A stretch of DNA of 33,034 nucleotides, taken from positions 1 through 33,034 of the forward strand of contig JAAAUF010000444.1 in NCBI GenBank assembly GCA_015499985.1, read 5' to 3'. This stretch comes from Haplosporangium gracile (taxonomy: Eukaryota > Mortierellomycota > Mortierellomycetes > Mortierellales > Mortierellaceae). The notes beneath the pieces are model-generated. The model saw only the letters and a program-made list of their open reading frames with translations. It had not been told where the DNA came from and did no database searches. Shown one piece after another: positions 19,428 to 29,224 of the stretch (positions within the stretch are counted from its first letter, which is position 1; each line of letters starts with the position of its first letter). The position numbers and the translations under genes were made by a program.

Positions 19428-22400
19428 TCAAGGTGAGGTAGGGACGAACGAGAAGTGATGGTGCTGCTGGTGGTGCTGGTACTGTGAAGGAGGAGAAAAC
19501 ACCTGCTGAGGTGAAAACTGTGTCGGCATATAGTGCTGTCGACTCTGTTGGAGGGGCTGGGTCTGGAATCCTGTCGGAACCTGAGGATATTGTGGGTATT
19601 CAGATTGGGCTGGATAATGGTGTCCGTACGGAGATGCGTGGTACGGGCTCAATGGCGTTTTGGGGGTAGGCAGACGCTGATAATGGGTTCTGGGCGATGT
19701 AAGCGAGGCGATTCCACCGGCAGAGTTGACTTGATGGCGCGTGATGTGATGTTGGCGTTGCTGTTGGTGGTGATGGTGCTGATGAGCACTGGGTGTAGAA
19801 GGTGGAGAGCTCGACTGAAGTCCAGTGTTGGAGTTGCTCGCCATACTGGGACTCAAAGCATACATCCATATCCTGGTTTTGTACATCTTGAACAAATCCC
19901 GAACCAACTCACGGAAATCGATTCTCCTCTCGGCAGTAAAATAGAATGTCAACTTACGACGATCCCTATTGAATGAAAGTGAGAACAAATATGGTTGGCA
20001 CCCGTAATTCATGAACAAGAACAATGCTTGATGCACACACCGAGAATACAGTTCATGCAAAAGTCATACACTTACCATTGGTACTCGGCGTTAACAACTT
20101 CCATGGGAAGTCTCTTCTGTCGGACCTTGGTTTGACACATGATCATGGCTTCAATCTCGTCCTGGTTCTTGCTCACCAATTGAGCAATCTCGGATGACTG
20201 GGCCAGGCCAAAAATCCGCTTGGGGTGGATCTCTTTGGGTGCTCTATGTCCGCCGTTTCCTCCATCCTGCCGCGCCTGCAATGCCGCATTCTCTGCTTGT
20301 TGGGCCTGTAGAGCCTGGATTTGTTGTGGCGTAATCGAGTCGTTGGTGATTTTGCCCAGATCTTTGCCTCGGTCTGCCTCTACCATAACCAGATCTCCTG
20401 TTTTCAAGGTGAGACCACTGTTCTCCGACGTATAAAAGAGATCACTCCTACCAGCCTTGAACTCGACCATGTAAAGCGATCCACGGTGTGGTAGCTGACC
20501 AAGTGAAAGCCCCTTTCCAAGCTCCTTGGTGTTTCCAATGTCTCCTTGATACTCGTCTTCCTCAAGAAGACCATCACTTGCGCCCCACCCATGTCCACTG
20601 TTGCGCTCAGAGTCATCAAGTCGAAGTCCATCGAATGAGGATGTTAGGTCGAATGATGCTGTTTTGGAGCGAAGATATGAGCCACCTGGGACGGCTACTG
20701 AATGACGACGAGGACTTTGCTGAATGGCATCAGCATCTTGAGGGTATCTATAAACACATGTCCAAAAAGGCAAGTAAATGACTGGTTAAAGGGGAACTGC
20801 ACAGCTAGGTAGTCGGGGTTGGAAATTTAAGCTAAAGAAGAGCGCGCTCGAATTCCAACTTTAAAAAAAAACCAGAAAGTATTCAATGTTGAGGCGTCCA
20901 GAGGATGCGCAATAGATTCATACCGGTTGAAATTGCCAAGAGCAGAAGGTGAACTCGATTCAGCCTCATCCAAGAACGCGTCATAGGTTTGGAGTCCTGA
21001 CGATGGAGCAACAGAGAAACGTCTGGCAATCACTTGTCGGTCCTGCTGTCGTTCCCTCTCAGAGGATGGGGAGAGGGGCTGAAATGGTCCAGAGGATTCC
21101 CAGATGGGTGCATTATAGCCTGAGGTTGAAGTTATGGATCGTCGATGATTGGGTGGGAGAATGTCTGGTCCATTCGAGCTTGGCCACGCCGCTCCAGCGC
21201 CCGAGAGCCTGCGATTTAACTGTGATACAGCATCGTTGCCCATGGCCAAAGTCGATCCACCCAAAGGCCCTGTGGATACATTGAAGGGGTCCTGTATGCT
21301 GGGGGCTGAAAAGAGCGAGGTAGAAAGTCCACCAGAGAAGACGCTTGAACCAAGAGCCGCAGATGTTGAAAAGCTTCTTGTTCGGGCCATGCGAGGCGCC
21401 TCAATTGGGTCCTCCAATTCCTCGTCCATAGTAGCCAGAGGCGGTCGGTATCTCAAAACATCTTCGTCGTCCTGGTCGTATCCTGACTTGGTTGTGCCGA
21501 GGCTAAACGCATTGGAGAAACTGGGCTCAGAAAAAGACATGCTCCTAGTCGTCTTGAGTGTTCCTGCATTGCTGTCGTCTGTCAAACGGGATGTCTGCAT
21601 ATGGAGAGAGTAGTATGTCGACCTGCCGTCAAGAGGGCTGCCCAAACTTGGCAAACTATCGACTATTGTGCTGGCTCTGTTGCTGGTCCTGTTGTTGGCG
21701 GTTGATGCGTTAGATGGCTCGCGCGAGGCTTGCCCATCCCAGGCAAATGAGGACATGACCAGAGGTGATTCCAGAGTGTTTCCGTCGTGTTTCAAACTAC
21801 CCCTTTTCGCTCCCGCTTCTCGTCCAAGACTGTGAGCCGACAACAACGAAGGTCCCTGTTCGTCAAGCAAGCTGTGGAAGGTCAGACTCTCGAGGCCGGC
21901 ACTTCCAAGCGACCCTGTGCTGGAGCTCTTGAAGTGCATTGGCTGAGGTGTCGAGTCGTCAGCAAAAGAGTCCCTCGCGAAGGGCGAGATTGGCCCACCA
22001 ACGGCACAAAACAGGCCCTGTTGGGTACTGGAAGTTCCTGACCGGGCTGTCTGATAACCGGCGCTGCTCAATTCTTTGCCTGTGTGAATACGGGGGAGGC
22101 CTTGTCTGTACTGCGGCATCGTAGGCGACGCTGGATTGGAGGTGGAGGAGGCTGAAGAAGAAGAAGAGGAGGATTCGGTGATGATACTGGCAGACATTGA
22201 AGAGAGTGTCGAGTCTGCCTGGTCTGGGGTATCTGCTAGTAGGGTGGTGGTAATTGCTCTATTGCTGTGGTTTGCTTCTACTGTTGTTGTGTCGGCCTCC
22301 TGCAGAATACGGTATCGTTCTCTCTCCTCTGGAGGAGACAAGAGTGGTCTTCTTGGAGGACTGCCAACAACTTTCCAGTTGCTGCTGCTATTATTGTTGT

Positions 22401-22506
22401 TGCAGTTGTTGTTATTGTCACTCGAGGACGAAGACGACTTTTGGGACTGGATGGGTCGAGGCGAGACGAGGGGAGGGGTTACCAGGCCTGATGGGCTGTT
22501 CTCCAT
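19428..22506 (-). CDS. PSP1 C-terminal domain protein, 930 aa
   Basis: Three exons on the minus strand: 22506-20924, 20747-20076, 19965-19428. Introns are 176 and 110 nt, both GT..TAG; one Arg and one Trp codon are split. The start is the ATG beginning MENSPSGLV; the longer in-frame extension to 22641 has only a GTG. Residues 1-530 are Ser/Asn-rich and disordered, with many RRxS-type sites. Residues about 619-786 form the PSP1 domain (PF04468): YMVEFKAGRSDLFYTSENSG, LTLKTGDLVMVEADRGKDLG, EVVNAEYQWDRRKLTFYFTA and RRIDFRELVRDLFK. The intron cuts the domain and splicing restores it exactly. The tail (787-930) is Gln/His/Pro-rich. Yeast Psp1 was found as a high-copy suppressor of DNA polymerase alpha mutants and is linked to RNA granules; the biochemical role is unclear. 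Similar proteins occur in bacteria. Confidence 0.88.
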
Positions 22507-24201
22507 AATGCAGAAGGACAGTCGAATGCGGTTGTGTCTGTTTAGCTTGTCCTTTGAGTTGCTGCTGCTGTTGTTTCTATGAATTGAAAGAGGTTTGTCA
22601 CGTTGTATAGTTGTTATTGTTTCTGTTGTGTTGTATGCCACGCTGTTGTCTCTTCGTTGGTTGCGAATGAGATGTTAAAGGACAAGGAGGAGATGTACAA
22701 AGAGAAAGAAGAAGAGAAGTGAATGTGGAAAACAGTTAAAAAAAAAAGAGAGAAAAAGCGATGAGTGGGAGAAAGAGAGCGAAGGTGGATGAGAAGAAAG
22801 GGAAGGAAAAAAGAAAGAGAGACAGAAAAAAGAAGGGGAAGGAAGGAAGGAGTAAGGAGAGAAAGACGGTAGGGGTTGATGGAAAGGAAAGGAAAGGAAA
22901 GGAAAGCAAAGGAAGGGAAGAGAGGGAAAGAGGTCGAGGAAGGAGAGAGAAGAAAAGAGCACTCGTCCATTACAACTCTCGTCTCTTACTCCACAGACAC
23001 TCAATAGAGCCGTATGACCAATGCTGGAGCCTGTAGTCAAGTAGCACCAGTCGCAGTAGCAGAAGTAGTAGCATAATACAGAGACGGGCGTAAAGAAAAA
23101 GAGGCCTGAACTCACCTAACCAAGAACTAACTAACAAACACTACTGGCCCCTACCGCATGTGTGTTTCTCTTTCCTTTCTGTCCCCATTAGAGTTTTTTC
23201 TAGTGTACTCTCACTCATCATCGCATCATGGCCCAGGAATTGTACTATCTTAGACTACCCTCCACTTGTCCTTCATCTTCCCTGTTTCCCGCCTTGGTCG
23301 CACCACCTTGCTTTTAACCCTGCCAGCCTGCTTGGTTCATCTCTGCAACCACCTTCGTCCTTTGATTGGGTCAACAAACTGTGGTCGTACAAAGCCCCTT
23401 CTTTTTTTTTTTTTTGTCTTTCCTGTCTCCTATCTCTCTCTTTTTTTTTCAAATATTGCAGCACTGTCGATAAAGATCATCAGCAAGGCAAACTGGTGGA
23501 TTCAAGTTGAACCACACTCTCCTTTCACACCATTGGCAAATGGACAACAAGGGCTTTCTTATCGCACACCAACATACCAGTAGCGCGTCAAACGCCAAAT
23601 ATTCATCAAAACTCCCAACGGACATGCAATAGAAGGACTGGCTAAGTTCAATTTTTAGGCTCGTAAAGAACCCCACTGATACTGTATTTGTATTACCAAA
23701 GCGATTTTTTTTTGTTCAAATATCTAAGTACGCTTTTAATGTTAAAATGGGTGTAATTGCAAGTGTATACGATCACAGGAGAGTAAAAAGAGAGTAAGGG
23801 AAGTCAGAAGCGACGCAAGAGGATACGACAGATGGGCGTTAGAAAAGACGACAAAGAAAATCACGTAGATTTGCTGTAGGGTTCAAAGAAGAGCTTGATT
23901 TGAACAACGCCTCTGATTTGACCAGCAACAAAGAGATGAGGCTCGTGATCACGTGTGCATTTATACGTCAAATAATTAGGCAATCCACTCGTATTTGCAC
24001 ATGCATCTAGATCATCATCATTCCTCTCCATTTTTACAACCCAACCCTTTTCTTTTATTTCTTCCTACTCCCGTGCAACAACATCTCTTTCTCCTTTTCA
24101 ACACTCTACGTTCTTCAACCACCACCACCACTACCAACTGCTACTCCAACCGCCACTATCACTACATCACTACAACACCACATCAACTACAACTATATAC
24201 A
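22507..24201. other. Intergenic region between divergent PSP1-domain and PEX4-type genes
   Basis: On the plus strand, 22680-22960 is nearly all purine, so it is pyrimidine-rich in the sense of the PSP1 gene. A GGAAA microsatellite lies at about 22880-22910. T runs occur near 23401-23417 and 23440-23449. Just before the PEX4 start codon, ACCACCACCACTACC-type repeats (24117-24150) are present. Short frames here are unrecognisable. No RNA gene seen. Confidence 0.6.
22880..22910 (+). repeat. GGAAA pentanucleotide microsatellite
   Basis: About five consecutive GGAAA units in a wider purine tract upstream of the PSP1-domain gene; reads as TTTCC in the direction of that gene. Confidence 0.75.
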
Positions 24202-25573
24202 ATGTCGTCTGCTGTCCACCGCAGGATGCTCAAGGAGTACATGGCCGTCCAAAAAAACGCCGCAACCCGCCCCCATCTCGAACTGCTCGAACCCATTCAA
24301 GAAGACGACCTCCTCCACTGGCAGGCCATCCTCCTCGGCACCGCCGACTCGGCCTACGAAGGCGGGCGTTTCAAACTCGACATTGTCATCCCAACCAGCT
24401 ATCCCATCCAATCACCCACCATTCGCTTTGTCACAAAGATTTGCCATCCTAACGTACACTTTAAGGTAAAAAAAACTGCCTTGTCTCTCGTACTACAGCA
24501 AATCAAACGACCGTCGTTTTTGTTGTCGACAGTGCTCTGCTTCCCTTCTTTCCTTCGCTTGCACCCACTGGAGCATGCTACCTTCTATGCAAAGGACACC
24601 CGTAGCCCTTGCTTTTTTTGTTGGGTTTTGTTTTGTTGGGGAACAATGCAACAAACAGGGTGGTGGAACAGAAAGGGGCAGACCCAAGTGAAAAAAAAAA
24701 GTGGATTCCTCAAAATTAATTGGGTCCTTTTGGCAATTGGGCATGGACCGGTCGGATAGCAGTGAGGTGCGGATTGGAGGGCAATTTCTCTGGCACAGGA
24801 CAACTCGTATCGCACGATCGACATATGAGAAGCGGCCTGGGATGGACTCTTGATTTTAAAAACCAAGGCAGGTCTTATTCTCGTCAATCAACTGGTCATC
24901 CGCAGCCACTATCTGTTGCAGCAACCTTCGCATTACGTCCTACCTACTCATTGGATTTAAAACGCTGATGGAATGGACAGATAGACTGTTTTACGGGAAG
25001 ACGCGGAGCACACGGATACAGCACGGACCGGACACCAACGCAACACCTTTTTTTAAATGAAAGGAGCAATAACGGACGAATTGGTTACTCACAACCTTTT
25101 AATCTCTATTTGTTCATCTCTATCCTATGTGCCTCTTGTCTTGGCAAATCACCAACGTAAAAAATACTCGGCTCATCTCATGGCTCATGATTATTATTCA
25201 AATTGGTGGCGCATGGAACTAAAAACAGACAGGAGAGATTTGTCTGGATATCCTAAAGTCAGAATGGACACCAGCATGGACACTCGAGTCGGTGTGTGTT
25301 GCTATTAGCTCACTCCTCACCAACCCAGAACCAAGCAGTCCGCTTAACTGCGACGCAGGTAGGGTCTCATCTTCGAAAAACGATGGCAAAAGATATTTTT
25401 CGTTATACCTATATGAAATAGGCAGAAATTGATCGTTTCTTCCCCGCGCTTTTTCTCCTCCTTTCCTTTTTGCCTTAGCCAATTTACTTCGATGTGGAGA
25501 TACGGCAGGGTACAACTCGCTGGTTAAGATGTACACAGCTCTGTATGCAACTGGCGATAGCGACGAAGAATGA
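24202..25573 (+). CDS. PEX4: Ubiquitin-conjugating enzyme E2, PEX4-type peroxin, 162 aa
   Basis: Three exons: 24202-24465, 25229-25358, 25479-25573. Introns are 763 and 120 nt, GT..AG, in frame. The start is the ATG beginning MSSAVHRRMLKEY; the extension up to 23995 encodes only Thr/His repeats. The UBC fold is clear: YEGGRFKLDIVIPTSYPIQS, FVTKICHPNVHFK with the HPN motif, then TGEICLDILKSEWTPAWTLE with catalytic Cys93, and VCVAISSLLTNPEPSSPLN. The wording around the active site and the short C-terminal helix (ANLLRCGDTAGYNSLVKMYT) fit PEX4, the E2 that ubiquitinates the import receptor Pex5 at the peroxisome for recycling, anchored by Pex22. A UBC1/UBE2-type E2 is the main alternative. Length is normal for the family and no key residue is missing. 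Confidence 0.87.
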
Positions 25574-25981
25574 AAACCAGGAATGAACGCATAACACCAG
25601 GACGCTCGGAGTAACCACTTGTACACTATAAACCGCTGAAGCGTGCTTGAATAAATCGATTCGGCAGAGAACATTTTCTCTTCACCAGCAACACGCCAAG
25701 GCCAACAACCAACTACGATAGAAACCATCATTTTGTAATAAATCCATAATAATGCGCGTCAACTCCCTCTGTGCACTGGGCTGCGTTGTGTCGACCGCGG
25801 TCTGGACCAGTGCATGGACACTATCACCGGACAGATACATCCCTGTCGATGATAAGGAAGCCACTTTTTCAATTTTATGTCTTCTCTTCTTTTTCTCGCA
25901 CAACATCGACACATTTTCAATTGTATCCTCCACTCCTTGATCCTTGACTCACAACAATCAACACGCGCAGTAGACACGAAC
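25574..25981. other. Intergenic region between PEX4-type gene and F-box pseudogene
   Basis: It contains the two AATAAA hexamers of the PEX4-type gene and the former promoter and leader of the F-box pseudogene. No further gene seen. The short frame at 25752-25940 has no recognisable motif. Confidence 0.5.
25650..25655 (+). terminator. Polyadenylation signal candidate of the PEX4-type gene
   Basis: AATAAA lies 77 nt after the stop at 25571-25573. A second AATAAA at 25737-25742 could serve instead. Confidence 0.5.
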
Positions 25982-27743
25982 ATGTCTGCTTCACTCCCCT
26001 CTTGCGCACTCTCCTCGCAGGCAGTCTTTTCAATCCCTGAACTTGTCATTGCAATAGGACCGCACCTGCGCCCACCCAAGCTTCTGTCCTGTGTCTAAGT
26101 CTGCCGGCAATGGAACGAGGTCTTCATTCCGTTTCTTTGGGAGACGGTCGACGATACCCTACTCTCCTGTCGCCAGATCCTTAAACAATATGACGCGGAC
26201 GACAGCAAAGGTGACAAGGACGAGAGCTGGCTATGCAGTATCTTTGCCAAGAAGGGGCATCTGATTCGACATTTGTCTCTCTCTTGGAAGGTCAGCATCC
26301 TCGCAGCCAGTCTCAACGGTCAATGTACCAACCTCAACTCGCTCTTTGACAACTTCCGTCCTGCATAAGACCGTCCGGGAAGCAGAGATCTTGGCAAGAG
26401 TCAAAAATCGCAAGCCTCCATTCTGTTCATCTCGCTGTTAACTCAGTGTAGGCATGAAGGAATGGCGCTGTACATATGTTCATATCTCTTTCTTTCTTGC
26501 TTGGATTCTGCTTTGAATCCCTCTTCTTCTTACCACTCTCAAGCCTTCTTTTACCCCTTCTCTTTAGTCAGATAGGTATCAGAAGGACTCTAGCACAGTG
26601 GAATGTTGTAGAGCAAATAAAAGAAAGAGAAGATTATAAAGAAATAAAATAGATAGAAAGGAGCTGTTTTTCCTTCGAACAAATCTATAGAACAGTGGGC
26701 TTAATCTCAGCAGATAGTAGCAACAAGGCTACTCTGCTGCACAGACACAACCTCTGATTACTGCAGCACCTTCATCACCTAGATCCTTTTTGTTCCACTC
26801 CATAGCTCTAAGTGTGTATGCCGACCGCGCCTCTTCAATCTTATATCGAATGCAGTCGCAACTCGTTCTCTAGTACTCAGAAGGGATAGCTCGCTGTGTC
26901 ATGTCGACCAGAACGAGGACCTATTATTCAATCCGCAAATGAACTCCAATCTGGGCCCATTATCGCAAATCCGGACTATGAGCAAGGCGGAGTTGACCTT
27001 TTTCTCTAGGCTGGGTAAGATGAAGGAGTGGGAGCAGAGGGTAAAGTGACAAGGACCAGAAGATAGATTTCAAGGTGTTGACAGAGTGTTATTCAAGTTA
27101 CTAGGTAAGGATCAGACTATTTGGGTGCTATCCCTTAACAACATTCGTGTCCGAGTTGACATTGATGAACTGCTGGCATACCCCTGGGCAAGCACAAGCC
27201 TCGAGCGCCTCTATTGTCAGATCTCTAGGGTGACTCGACTGACGGAGGCAGAACTGGTAGTCTTGAATCAGTTCGAATAACAAGGGTCCAATATCGATGA
27301 TGACTTGCGGCTGCCAGAGGAGGCAGGTCTACGATCGTTTTGCAGGCCTGAAGAATCTGAGGTTGCTGGATTTGGGACATGACTATACCCAACTCGACAA
27401 CATGGAGACGAAACAGTACCTGGGGCATTATGGAGGACCGTTGCATGAAAGCGCGACACAGTTTGCAGGACCTATCAGGGATTCTTTGGAGCTGACCCTG
27501 GCGTCTGGGTTGGATCGTCTTGCGGGGCTCAAGGACCTAGAGACGTTTGAATTCGACGCTGTTGATCATCGTATAGAAGAAGCAGAGCTGGCGTGGATGG
27601 CGACTCATTGGCCGAGTCTTCGGAGCATCCGAAGGTTGCAGGCAGAGGACTTTGACGATCCTATGAGAGCACACAGAAAGCTGAAACTGAAGGCGTTTAT
27701 GAAAGCCCTGCGACCTGAAGTCATGTTTACTGGCAGGTTTTAA
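25982..27743 (+). pseudogene. Decayed F-box/LRR gene with nonsense codons and frameshifts
   Basis: The frame opens at ATG 25982 with an F-box-like start (FSIPELVIAIGPHLRPPKLL). It meets TAA at 26096-26098 inside SCV-stop-VCRQWNEVFIPFLWE. At that place the family has Gln or Lys, so a single CAA to TAA change would explain the stop. The frame then goes on as family-like sequence (AKKGHLIRHLSLSWKVSILA) to another stop near 26366. About 26400-26850 shows no family match and may be inserted or decayed. From about 26900 the leucine-rich part returns with stops and shifts (LGKDQTIWVLSLNNIRVRVD). A final open frame covers 27297-27743 with LKNLRLLDLGHDYTQLDN, LASGLDRLAGLKDLETFEFD, DHRIEEAELAWMATHWPSLR and ALRPEV. 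The C-terminal piece is long enough to be expressed, but there is no sign that it is. Confidence 0.82.
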
Positions 27744-29224
27744 ATAAAACCCATTTTTTTCTTTCTGAAGATGCACATTGCGAAATGGCGGCGTTTGTAG
27801 TACGTATCATCATCGTTCAATTTTTGTCTTCTTTCTTGTTTGCTTCTTGTCCACCCTTATAACCTTCTCTAGATCGTCAAATTCTATGCAGAAGTGAGAA
27901 ACATAATAGAACGCGTTAATGCAATAGAAGCATGCGTGTCTCGCTGGGTAATATTTGTCATATTTGTAGTGCGTTTGTGCATGTGGACCACTGAGACCAA
28001 TTGAGCAAAGTCGAGAAATGGAAAAGGCTAGGCGGAGTTGCAGGAAGTACTCTTAATCACAGACCCTTACAGCTCTCTTTACATGCGCGCGGCACCTAAA
28101 GAGCTAGCCTTAGTTAGTTGTTTATGTCCTGGATCCACATCTTGGTCTAACCGTCTTTCCTCGGAGAGACCCTCCTTTTTTCTCCTGTAAAATGAAATAA
28201 GACACTGCCGCCTTGTGTAGATGTTTTTGAGAGCAATTTTTCTAGAATGTCGGATTGATTTATTTCTCTGCCCCAATGCAGAGCAATGCAAATTATCATT
28301 GAAGGAATAATGCTTTTTACGGCGGCGAAGAAAGAGGGCGAGAGGAGAGGAGAGCATGGTCTTCCTTTATTTGTCTTTCTACTGCTGCTGTCAGGAATTT
28401 CTCGAGATTACATATATGTAGACAGTCAATCCCTCAAGAAATTGACAGAGTGTATACGATAGAGCTACGAGGGCTTTAGTAGAGCATGTTACCAAAGGAG
28501 AAAAAAGAGACCCTCTAAGTTAGTCATGAAGGGCGCAGAAGAGAAGGACAAGTCGAAGAAGGGGTTATGAGAGATTAGGGGCCGTGTGAATGTGAGTAAT
28601 GGAGTGTTCCAAAAGCTCATTTTCGTTTTCTTGTCCTTTGAGCCCACACACACGAGACAAATCAGAAAAGTAAAAATGAATATGGATTCAGCCACAAAAG
28701 CGTTTGGTCGAAACAACTAAAAATTATTTTTGCATTTCGTACGCCTACCACACGACCCTGACACCAGCAAGTGGGTGTCTGAGACTTCTACGTAGCTCGT
28801 TCATTGTTTTACACCACTGTGGGTAAGGATGGTCGTGTGAGTGAATCGACTATAGTTATTTTTAAACTTTTATCCGTCTGTCTGGGCTGTTTGTTTGTAA
28901 GTTAACAATAACAACGACGCCCTCTCCCTCTGTGTTATTGTCTAACCTTCTTCCTTCTTTCCTTCCATCGTTTCGCATCACTCTTTTTCTTTCTTCCTCT
29001 CATCATCTTCTCTCATTCTACCCTCTCTCCCATTCTACCCTCTCTCCCCTCTCTCCCCTCTCTCCCCTTCTCCTAATCACCCTTCGCCTAACGACTCTAC
29101 ACATACACACACGTTCTCTCTCTCTCTTTCTGAAAGCTCTCACGTACACTGAACACAGCGCCCCACCACTACTTACTCCTTCTCTACAACCTCTTTTTAT
29201 TTATACATACAACAAAGTAAACAC
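27744..29224. other. Intergenic region upstream of the sulfatase-like gene
   Basis: No gene is recognised. It holds a 12 bp palindrome TACATATATGTA at 28409-28420 and a CT-rich stretch at about 28920-29140 with TCTCCCC repeats near 29030-29070. The CT stretch leads into the start codon at 29225. Short frames on both strands have no known motif. Confidence 0.6.

Noticed and set aside
22507..22641. Longer start of the PSP1-domain protein
   Set aside because: The frame is open to 22641 but begins with GTG. The only ATG in that stretch is 22506-22504.
23760..23775. GTGTATACGAT shared with 28450-28460 as a dispersed regulatory motif
   Set aside because: One 11-base repeat pair is not significant in 33 kb and the contexts differ.
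23995..24201. N-terminal extension of the PEX4-type frame from an upstream ATG
   Set aside because: It encodes only Thr/His/Leu low complexity from pyrimidine and ACC repeats. The family starts near MSSAVHRRMLKEY at 24202 and the normal length is reached without it.
28409..28420. Palindrome TACATATATGTA as an operator
   Set aside because: A single 12 bp AT-rich palindrome in intergenic DNA is expected by chance and is far from any start codon.
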